A DNA stretch of 64,000 nucleotides from Sapria himalayana (lineage: Eukaryota; Streptophyta; Magnoliopsida; Malpighiales; Rafflesiaceae). A program made the position numbers and the translations under genes. The notes below the pieces were generated by a model that made no database searches, was not told the DNA's origin, and worked only from the letters and a program-made list of their open reading frames with translations. The stretch is from assembly GCA_029783825.1 (NCBI GenBank), contig JAREIK010000812.1, positions 1-64,000 of the forward strand. Direction: 5' to 3'. Shown here in pieces: positions 38,842 to 50,289 of the stretch; position 1 is the first letter of the stretch; each line of letters opens with the position of its first letter.

Positions 38842-41405
38842 CACTACAAGAAAAATTACATTTAGCTAGGGATAATTCCTTAGCTAAATGGGCATTTTTT
38901 GTCGCTAAACAGGATATAGCAATGGATTACCGATGGATAGGTTCCATATCTAAAGTGTTTCTTGCTAAAATTTGCGACAGAAAGTGTCCCTAGCTAAAAA
39001 GTTAGCAACGGAAAAATTCCTTGCTAAAAAAGACAAATTCCCTTACTAAATTAGCTAGTTAAATGAGATTTTCCATCGCTAAACGAAAATAACACGGAAG
39101 ATTCCCAATCTAAAGTGTTGGTTGATAATTTTTAGCGACGGAAATAGCCACTAGCTAAATAAATTTAGAGACGAAAAATTCGTCGCTAACTTTAAGAGTT
39201 CCCTAACTAAATTAGAAAAGGATATTTCCTTTGCTAATTTAGAAAGATAATTTTCCCTATCTATTTTAATTTCCAAAATAATTTCATAATTTATTTTATT
39301 TTAAAGTTTTTTAATTAAATAATTTAATATTTTTATATAAAATTGAATAAAAATTGAAACTATAAATAATTTATAATAAACAAAATAAAAAATTCATTAA
39401 ATATCTTATTCTAATTCAATATTTTACATAATTGAAATAAAAAAATTACAAAATTTTATTACATCTTATTCATCAATGTATCTACAGACAGTGCATAAAG
39501 TATAATATGTCCATTCATTAACATTTTACAGTAGCAACATTACGGAACAATGTGGGTACTGAATCTCAACCATCTTGCCATGGCACTCATGATCAGAATA
39601 AAGAATAATGCAGAAAATGCAATAAAGAAACTTGTTATATGTTGATTCTACCTTGTAAACAATTGTGTTTGTGTCGGTCTTGTTCTTTATGTCTTACCTT
39701 GTGCCCCATCTGTCACTCCCACAAGATTGGTAGTGTGAGAATATCCAAATCTAATATTTAGCCATCAAAAAAAAAGAGAAGAGGTAGATTTTTTAGGTTG
39801 CTCTAGTAGTCCGTTTCGTTTCTCCACTCGTCGTCGTTGAAACTTGAAGGATTGAACAAAGTTTAAGTGCTTAATGTCTTAGCATTTTTTTTCACTAAAA
39901 CTATAAATAAAAAATTAGATGTAAATATATAGAAAATAAATAGACAAAAATATAAAAGTAAACTAAAATTATAAAAATTAAATAATTTAAATAAAAAAAA
40001 AGAAATAGAATTTTATTTAAAAATAAATGATATTATTTTTAAGTAAATAAAATAATATTATATAATAATAGAGTATTTAATATATATATATATATAGGTT
40101 ATAAATTTTTAAGAATTCAAATTATTTTTTATTAATATAATATTAAATAATTCTAAAGACAAAATTTGAATCTTTTAGTCATTATAAATTTGAATCTTTG
40201 AAGTGTTAATTTAATAACCACACTAAGATATTTATATTTTAAATCATCAAATTTTTTTTGATTTAATTAAAACATCTATGTAATAATCTTTAAATATCAA
40301 TTTATTTTCTTTTAAATTTTATTAAAAATTTGAAATTTTTTTATAAATCAAAATTTTCAAATCTTTTCATCATTATTTTTTTAAAGATTCCTATACTCAT
40401 AAAAATATTTTATGATTATTGGAATAATATTAATATTTACTTGTTTATTTGTTAATTCATAAATTTTTATAAATTTTTTTATTTAATCAAATAATTATTT
40501 ATTATAACTTTTTATTAGTAATAATTTATTAATTATGATACTTTCAAAATTATTATAATTATATAATAAATAATATAATGTTTTTTACTACAAATATTTA
40601 AATATCATAATTAAAAATTTCAGAAAAATATTTTGTATTATTTTTTAATTAATTTATAACCAAAATAATAGTTGTTTTAGTCTTATTTAATATAAATTTA
40701 TATTCATCTTTTTATATATATTTATGAAACTTTTTATTTATATATCACATTTTTATAATTATATAAGGAGATTGTGTCTTTCAATGATCTCTCATCTATA
40801 GACCATAGCATACTTTTAATATAAAAAATTACATAAAATATTAAAATAAATAATGCTAAAAAAATTAAATTATTAAAAATTAGCGATGAAAATTATCACT
40901 AGGACAAATATCTAAGGAAAAATCCATTGCTAAATGCATGTATTTTGAGAAAATAAATATTTAAGGAATAATTACTTCCAATTATATATAAAATCTTAAA
41001 AAAATATATTCAGATTATTCTTTAGTGATGGATTTTGTCTTGATCTAATTAGTTAGGGAGAATCCATTGCTAAATCTGTCGCTAAATTTTCTGCTTTTCA
41101 AATTGTGGAATCTACGAAAAAATTTATGATGGATTATGTCTAGATAGAATTAGCTAGGAAAAATCTACTGTTAAATCTACCGCAAAATTTCTTGCTTTTT
41201 ATTGCGTGGAAATTTTACGAAAAAAATAGCGTCGAAAAATTTCAATCGACCATTTCTATAAATAATCCGTCGTTATTCCATCAAAAATTTTTATTTCAAT
41301 GTAACATCAAAAATATCTTGCTATTCCCTAGCTAATTTCTCACTATTTAGCTAGGATTAATCCTTAGCAAAATTTTCCTAGCTAAATAGATCTTTTCTTG
41401 TAGTG
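38842..41405 (+). mobile_element. Complete non-autonomous CACTA element (copy C), 2564 bp
   Basis: The 13-bp terminal inverted repeats are perfect: CACTACAAGAAAA at 38842-38854 and its complement at 41393-41405. Both ends carry subterminal TTAGCTAGGGA and TAGCGACGGA words (38860-39260 and 40870-41390). The middle is AT-rich, with a short stretch of ordinary composition at 39530-39880, and has no transposase, so it would need a helper. The 3-bp flanks are GAA and TAA, which do not match, although a 3-bp duplication is expected. The left flank is unique DNA while the right flank is a TATC array. It defines the family to which copies A, B and D belong. Confidence 0.85.
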
Positions 41406-41917
41406 TAACTATTTGTTTATATATCAGTATATCTATCTAACTATCAAAGTATCAGACTATCTATTTGTCTATTTATCTTTCTTTCTATCTTTCTATCTGC
41501 CTATCTATATGTTTATCTACCTATCTATCTATTGCTCTATTTAACTGTCTATCTACTTGTCTATCTATCTGTCTATCTGTCTATCTATCTATCTATCTGT
41601 CTATCTATCTATCTGTCTATCTATCTATCTATCTATCTATCTGTATATCTATCTATCTATATTTTTGTCTATCTATTTTCTGTCTATTTTTCTATCTATC
41701 TCTCTAGCTAACTATTTTCTATCTATTTAACTGTCTATCTATCTATCGAACTATCTATCTATTTATCTATCTATCCATATATCTGTCTATCTATTTATCT
41801 ATCTATCTATTTAACTATCTATCTATTTAACTATCTATCTATTTATCTATCTATCTATTTATCTATATTTCTAACTATCTATCTTTTTATCTATTTGTCT
41901 ATCTATTAACAATCTGA

Positions 41918-42365
41918 CTTGGCACATTTACTATGGTGGGCAAGATACGACTTGGTATAGTAATCATGTCGTGCCTAGTCATGCATGGTTACTGTACTAT
42001 GTCTACATAGCATGGGATCACTACACAAAAACCACTGGATTCGGGCTGGTTCAGGTCGGACAAAACCTTAAATTTTTTTTAAAATTAGGGTTTTGATGGC
42101 ATGCCACCGCACTACGGGGCATCTTCACCCTTTTGAGGATTAGTGAGCTTTGCCTGTCGAGCATAGGGTCTTATTAATTATGTTCGGTACATTGTAATGC
42201 ATTCCATGTCGATATGCCAAGCTCGACATGATAGGCTGGGGCATGTGACTATAGTGTGCCCTATTGTCCCGACACGTCACCATAGCATGTCGTGACGGGC
42301 CGAGGCACACCACTATAGCATGTCATGCTGGGCCCTGTCCAAGCCCAACCCATTTTAAAGCTCTA
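41918..42365. other. GC-richer island inside the TATC array
   Basis: About 450 bp of non-tetranucleotide DNA holds repeated words CATAGCATGTCGTG, CACCACTATAGCATGTC and GGGCC/GGCAC elements. Composition and word style recall the subterminal regions of the hAT elements in this window, so it may be a badly decayed hAT end, but no terminal repeat or coding motif is visible. Confidence 0.45.
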
Positions 42366-42424
42366 TATATTTGTTTATCTATATGTCTATTTATATGTCT
42401 ATATATCTACAAATCTATCTATCT

Positions 42425-42497
<73 letters not shown>

Positions 42498-42724
42498 AAT
42501 ATATCTATCTATCTGACTATATATCAATCTATCAACCGAGGAACACCACTATAGCGTGTGATGCTGGGCCCTAGCCAAGCCCACCCCATTTTATAGCTCT
42601 ATATATTTGTTTATCTATATGTCTATTTATTTGTCTATATATCTACAAATCTATCTATCTTTCTATCTATATATATATATATGTGTTAATATATCTATCT
42701 GACTATATATCAATCTATCAATAT
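42300..42724. repeat. 236-bp tandem duplication spanning island and array
   Basis: The sequence from CCGAGGCACACCACTATAG (42300) recurs from CCGAGGAACACCACTATAG (42536). Both copies run through GCTGGGCCCT, CTCTATATATTTG, a TATC stretch, a TA run and GACTATATATCAATCTATCAA. The second copy has a shorter TA run. Confidence 0.9.
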
Positions 42725-43875
42725 TTCTATCTATCTGTCTATCTATTTTTTTATCTAACTTTCTATCTATCTCTGTATCTATCTATCTACATTTATATTT
42801 GTCTATCGATCTATCAATCTATTTATTTGTTAATCTATCTATCTAACTATTTGTATATCTATCTATATTTCTATCTATCTATCATATATCTATATATCTA
42901 TCTGTCTATCTATATATCTTTTTATATATCTATCTATCTATTTGTCTAACAATTTGTCTATCTATTTTTTTCTATCTATCTATAAGTGTATCGTTCTATC
43001 TATTTATCTATCTCTCTATATGTCTAATTATCTTTCTATCCATTTATCTATCTATTTATTTATCTATTTGTCTATCTTTCTATCTATCTATCTTTCTATC
43101 TTATTAACTATTTATCTGTCTAACTATTTGTTTATCTATTAGTCTAAATATGTATCTATTGATCTATCTGTCAACATACTATCTATTTGTCTTACTATAT
43201 GTCTATTTATCTATCTATCTATTTCTTTATCTATCAATATATCGATCTATCTATCTATATGTCTTCTGTCTATATATTTGTCTATCTATCTTTCATTATA
43301 TTAGTATGTCTATCAGACTATCTAGCTGACTGTCTATCTTTCTATGTGTCTGTCAATTTATCTATTTATCTATCTTTCTTTTTATAAATTTATTTGTCTA
43401 TATATATATCTATATCTATCTATTTAACTAAATATCTATCTATCTGTCTATCTATCTATCTGTCTATCTATCTATCATTTTATTTATCTATCTATCTATT
43501 TATCAATATATCTATATATTTGTCTAACTATCTATCTTTCTATCTTTGTATATATCTGTCTATCTATCTTTTTATATATATCTTTATTTATTTGTCTATT
43601 TAAATGTTTTTATTATTGTCCATCTATCTTTATATCTATCTATTTGTTTTTCTATCTATCTATTTATCTATTTATCTATTTGTATATCTATCTATTTATT
43701 TGTCTATCTATCTATCTGTCTGTATGTCTATCTATCTATCTATCTGACTATATATCTTTCTATCAATTTGTCAATCTATCAGTGTAATAATCTGTCTATC
43801 TTTTTATCTATCTATGTATAAGTATATATATCTATCATTTGTCTATCTATATGTCGATATCAGTCTATTTATTTG

Positions 43876-43922
43876 TGTGTGTGTGTGTATATATACATAT
43901 GTGTGTGTGTGTGTGTGTGTAT
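43876..43922. repeat. GT microsatellites
   Basis: Two GT runs are separated by TATATACATAT, immediately before the hairpin at the array polarity switch. Confidence 0.95.
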
Positions 43923-43930
43923 GTATAGCA

Positions 43931-43966
43931 TTGATAAAGATAGATAGATATATCTATCTTTATCAA
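43931..43966. repeat. 36-bp hairpin at the TATC-to-GATA polarity switch
   Basis: The left arm TTGATAAAGATAGATA (43931-43946) pairs perfectly with 43951-43966, leaving the 4-base loop GATA. Upstream the array reads TATC; downstream it reads GATA. Confidence 0.92.
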
Positions 43967-44089
43967 ATACACAATAAACATATATATGCTTATTTATATA
44001 TATATATATTAATATAAGTATTTATCAAAATATTAAATATTAAATATTAAATATCTAGAGAAATCCTGTAAGTTTCTTCAATAGACATA
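43967..44089. other. Short AT-rich spacer after the hairpin
   Basis: The spacer contains TATA-rich sequence and a triple TATTAAATATTAAATATTAA repeat near 44030-44050. No gene. Confidence 0.6.
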
Positions 44090-45216
44090 AGGATTAATAG
44101 ACAGATACTTAGATAGATAGATAGATAAAATGATAAAAAATTAATAGGCAAATAGATTGATTGATTGATAAACTGATCAACAAATTATTAGATAGATAGA
44201 TAGATAAATAGATAGATAGATAGAAAAATAGATAAGCAGATATATAGATAAAAGATAGAAATAGATAGATAGATAAATAGAAAAATAGACATACAGATAG
44301 ATAGATAGGCAGGCAAATAGATAAAAATATAGATAGACAGATAAATAGAAAACTAGTTATATATAAAGATTTATTGATTGATAGATTAAATTATAGATAG
44401 ATTAATAAATAGATTTATTGATGATAGATAGAAATAAAATAGAATGATAGATATATAGATAGATAGATAGATAGATATACAAATAGATATACAAATACAT
44501 AGAAAAATTGATTGATAGATAGATAGACATATAGATATTTAGATAGATATACATTTAGATAGATAGATATATACATAGATAGAAATTAGATAGACAGATA
44601 GATATATAGAAAGATCGACAAATAAATCAAAAGATAAGTAGACAAATAGATAAACAGATAGATAGACAAGCAGATAGTCAGCCAGTAAAATAGAGAGACA
44701 GTCAGATAGGCGTGCAGATAGACAATCAAATAGATAGATAGACAAAAAGTTAGTTAGACAAATAGACATATAAATAATTAAATAGTCATAAACATAGACA
44801 AATAGTTAAATAGATAAATAGATTGATTGATAATTTGATAGACAAATGTATAGATTGATTGATAAACAGATAGATAGATTGATTAAAAAAATTAAAGATA
44901 ATTAAAAAATAAATAGATAGATAGATAAATAGATAGACAAATAGATAGATAGATAGAAAGATATACATATAAAAAGATAGAAAGATAGATAGAGAGTTAG
45001 ATTGATAGATATATATATATATATATATATAGATTATTAGATAGAATGATAGATAGAATGATAAATAGATTTAAATATAGATTTACAAATAGATTGATTG
45101 ACAAATTGATAGATAGATAGATAGATAAATAGATAGACAAATAGATAGATAGAAAGATAGATAGATATACATATAAAAAGATAGAAAGATATATAGAGAG
45201 TTAGATTGATAGATAT

Positions 45217-45259
<43 letters not shown>

Positions 45260-45506
45260 TTGTTAGATAGAATGATATATAGAATGATAAATAGATTTAA
45301 ATATAGATTTACAAATAGATAGATTGACACATTGATAGATAGATTATTGAAGATTGATAAACAGATCGATAGATAGAAAGATTTATATACTGTTTGATAG
45401 ATAATTTCATATACAGATTAATATAATTATTGATATATAGATCGATAGAAAGAAAGAAAGATAGATAGATAGATAAATACATACATAGATTGACATATAG
45501 ATAGAC

Positions 45507-45547
<41 letters not shown>

Positions 45548-45806
45548 CATAGATAGATAGATTAACACAAAGATAATCAAATTAATAGATATATATAGAT
45601 AGATAGATATATAGACAGATAAATAGATAGATAGAGATATTAATAGATAGATTGATAGACAGATTGATAGACTGGTCTATAAATTGATTGATAGTTAGAT
45701 TAAAAGACAAATTGCTAGCCATATTGATAGACAGATTAAAAGACTATTAGATAGACAAATTGATAGACAGATAGATAGATATATATATAGTCTGTTTGAT
45801 ATACTA

Positions 45807-45837
<31 letters not shown>

Positions 45838-47214
45838 ATTATATAGATACTTCTAAAGATAATTAGATAAATAGATAGATAGATAGAAAAATAGATAGAT
45901 AGACAAATTAATAGATAGATAGATATAAAAATAGATAGATTGATAGGTCTATAGACAGCTATATAAACATCTTGAAAGACACACACACCCACATATATAT
46001 ATAGATAAAAAGACAAACATATAGAAAGATAGATAGGTAGATATATAGAAAGACCATTAGATAGACAAATAGCTAGACAAAAACATAGATTGATAGATGA
46101 CTAATATATAGATAGATAGATTGATAGACAAATAGATAGAAAGACATATAAATATTTTTAATAACATATAGATAGCTAGAGAGAAATATATATAGTTAGA
46201 AAGAAATAAAGATGGATAGATAGATAGATAGAAAGATAAAATGATAGATAGATATATTGATTGATAGAATGATAGAGAGATAGATAGATAGACAGATATA
46301 GAGACAAACTAATAAACAGACTGATAAATAGATTGATATACATAATGATAAATAAATTGAACCATATATTGCTAGAAAAATTGATAGATTGATTGATAAA
46401 CAGATAGATAGATAGATTTATACACTAATATATAACCAATTTGTTAAAATGATTTATAGATAGATAGATAGAAAGATTTATAGAATTATAGATAGATATA
46501 TAGATAGACATATAGATAGATATAAAGATCGATAGATTATTAGACAAATAGATAGCTAGATAGTGAGATAGACATATAGATTGATAGATAGATAGATAGA
46601 CAAAAATATAGAAAGATAGATAGAAAGATTGTTAGACAAAAAGATACATAGATCGATAGATAGACACATAGTTATATTGATAAATTGACCATAGATCGAC
46701 AATTAGATAGATATATAGATAGATAAATAGAAATAAAGATAGATTGATAAACAAATAGACAAATACATGGATAGATTGATAGATAGATAAATAGATAGAT
46801 ATATAGATAGACAGTTGGACAAATATATATAATGATAGATAGAAATAAAGATAGATTGATAGATAGAAAGATAGACATATAGATAGATAGAAAGATAGAT
46901 AGACTGAAAGATAGTAAAGTATATAGACAGATAGATAGACAAATAGACAGACAAATAGATAGATAGATTTGTAGGTAGATAGATAGATAGATAGACATAT
47001 AGATTGAATGATAGAGAGATAGAAAGATATTTAGAAAACTAACATATAGATAGACAAATATACATATAGATAGATAGAATGATTGACAAAAAGGTTTGTA
47101 GTAAGGCAATCATACATTCAGGTAGGTAGGTAGATAGACAGACAAACTTACATATACACAGATAAAGAAATAGATATACATAATGATAGAGTGAATCCCA
47201 GACAAATTGATAGG

Positions 47215-47264
<50 letters not shown>

Positions 47265-50200
47265 GATAGATTATAGACATATAGATATAAAGATAGATAG
47301 ATAGATAGACAAATAGATAGATAAATAGACATATAGAGATATAAACTGATAGACAAATAGATAAATAGATTGATAAACATATTGATTGATAGATTAAAAA
47401 TTTGATCGATATACAAATTGATATATTGATAGACACATTGATAGACTAATATATTATATAAAAAGATTAATAGATGATAGATAGAAGAATGATAGAATTA
47501 CAGATATAAAGATACATATACATATAGATAGAAAGATCGATCAATAGACTATTAGACAAATAGAATGTTAGAGATGTAGATAGACAGATAGATCGATAGA
47601 TAGATAGATAGATAGATAGATAGAAATATAGAAGGATATAAATATAGATAGTTTTATAAAATGATAGATAGATAGATAAATAGATAATTATAGAGATAGA
47701 CTGATATATAGACTATAGATAGACAATTAGATAGGCAAATAGACAAATAGATAGAAAGATAGATAGATAAATATAAAGATAAGTAGATTGATAGATAGAT
47801 TGATAGTCAAAAAGATAGACATATAGATATACAGATAGATAGATAGATAAGAATATAGATAGACAGACAGATAGATAGACAGATAGACAGATAGATAGAC
47901 AAATAGATATAAAAATATATAGATAGACATATATATAGATAGATAGATAGAAAGATAGATAAACAGACAGTCAAATAGAAAGATAGATAAACAGACAAAT
48001 ATATAGAAAGAAACATAGATAGATAGACCGATAGACAAATAGAAATACAGAAAGATTTATAAATAGGTATGGAGTAAGATAGCCATACATTCAAGTAAGC
48101 ATGCAGATAGACAGTCAGACATACATATAGATTGATATACATATAGATAAAAAAATTGATTGACAAATTCCTAGATAGATTAATAGGCAGATATATAAAT
48201 AGATATGTAGATAAAATGATAGATAGACATATAGATTCACATATTATTAAATAGATAGAGAGATAGACAGATGGATATATAGACTTATAGATCGCCTATT
48301 AGATAGACAAATAATTTGATTATTAGATATACAAAATGATAAAAAAGATAGAAAGATAGATTGATAAAAAATGGGCACATATATAGATAAATAGATTGAT
48401 AGAAATTAAGATAGATAGATAGATAAATAGACATATAGATAGATAGATTGATTGATAGAATGATGTACAAATAGATATACAGACAGATAGATATAAAGAT
48501 AGATAGATAGATAGATGATAGATAAACATATAGATAGACTGATAGATAGATAAACAGATATAATGATAGATATACATATAGATAGTCATATAGATAGATA
48601 GATTTGTATATAAATATATAGATAGATAGATAGATAAATAGACAGATTATATAGAAAGATAAATAGATAGAAATGAAAAAATATAGATAGATAGATTGAA
48701 AGTCAGTCAGTCAATCAGACAAGGAGATAGTTAGACATGCAGGAATATAGATAGATACATTATTAAATAGTTATATAGATAAATTGATAAATATATAGTT
48801 AGTCAGATTGATAGATATATAGATATATAGATAGATGGAAATATAGATCGATAGATTATTAGAAAAATAGATAGACAAATAGATAGAAAGATAAAAAAGA
48901 AAGATAGACTGAAATATAGATAGATATATAGATAGACAAACATATAGAAAGAAAGAAAGATAGATTGATAGATAGAATGATTGATTGATTGACTGATATA
49001 AAGAATGAGTGATAGACAGATTGATAAATATATTGATAGACATATTTATAGACTAATTGAAAGAAAGATTAAAAGGCATATTTATATACAGAATAATAAA
49101 TAGATAGAGAGAAAGATTGATAGACTTATATATAAATAAATTGATAGAAAGTTTAATAGATAGATAGATATATTCATAGACTAATATAAAGATAGATAGA
49201 TAGACCAATATATGGAAAAATAGATTTACATATTATTAGAGAATTTAAAAGATAGATAAATAGATAGATAGATTAATTTTTTGATTCATAATCAATTAGA
49301 TAGATTGTCTATTACAAAGGCTGATAGATAGATAGATACTTAACTATAAAGATAAGAGGATAGATAGATCAAAAAAGATAGACAAATAGTTAGTCAGATA
49401 GATAGAAAGATAGATAGATAGATTAATAGATAGTAAATTAGACTGATAGAAACACAGAAAGATAGACAGATAGATATATATATATATATATATTGATAGA
49501 TAGATGGATAGATATATCATCAAATAGATAGATAAATATATAAATAAAAAGAGAGATAGACAAACAAATAGATAGATAGATAGATAGGCAGACAAATAGA
49601 AAGATGAATAGATAGATAGACAAAAATATAGATAAAAATATACACAGGTATATATTTATAAAGATAGATAGATTGATAGATAGATAGATAGATTGATTAA
49701 CAAGAAGATAGATAGATAATTAGATAGATATATAAATTGATATATAGATAGATAAATAGATAGACAAATTGATACATAGACAGACAGATCGATAGAAAGA
49801 TAGTTCGATATTTAATAGATAGATACATTGACAGAAAGATAGACAGATAGGCATGTAGTAAGACCAGCATACATTCAGGCAGGCAGGCAGATAGATCGTA
49901 AAACAAACATATTGACAAAAAGATAGATAGATAGATAGAAAAATAAACAAATTGATAGATAGATACATTAATTGAAAGATAGATAGATAGACAAATATAT
50001 AGACATATAGGTAGATAGATAGATAGACAGATAGATAGATAGATAGATAAATAGACAAACAGACATATAGATAGACAGACAGATGGACAGATAGATAGAT
50101 AGACAGACAGATAGTCTGATAGATATATAGATAGATAGACAGACTGATAGACAGACAGATAGACAGATAGATAGATAGATAGACAGACAAACATATAGAT

Positions 50201-50289
50201 AGATAGATATATAGATACATAGATAGATAGATAGACCGATAGATAGTAAGATAGTTAGATAGATAGTTAGATAGATAGTTAGATAGACA
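44090..50289 (+). repeat. GATA/GACA array 6
   Basis: This 6.2-kb array has GATA polarity. It carries a tandem duplication of about 200 bp (44917-45116 and 45117-45340) and a landmark word (GTAGTAAG...CATACATTCAGG) at 47093, 48067 and 49851. TA runs lie at about 45010-45030, 45218-45257, 45511-45542 and 47218-47262. The part from 49990 to 50280 is especially rich in GACAGACA. It ends at the terminus of hAT copy 2. Confidence 0.95.
44917..45340 (+). repeat. Tandem duplication of about 200 bp inside array 6
   Basis: Both copies run through GATAAATAGATAGACAAATAG, ATATACATATAAAAAGATAG, GAGAGTTAGATTGATAG, a TA run of different length, AGATAGAATGATA and AATAGATTTAAATATAGATT, then TTACAAATAGAT. Confidence 0.85.

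Larger units (their letters stand above)
41406..43870 (-). repeat. GATA/GACA array 5, inverted (TATC on + strand)
   Basis: The TATC array starts directly after the CACTA terminus. It is interrupted by a GC-richer island (41918-42365) and a 236-bp tandem duplication (42300-42724). A long TA run lies at about 42428-42494. It ends in a GT/TA microsatellite at 43870. Confidence 0.95.

Noticed and set aside
38072..38993. Short + frames between CACTA left ends
   Set aside because: They overlap microsatellites, palindromic repeats and the CACTA terminus itself and show no conserved domain.
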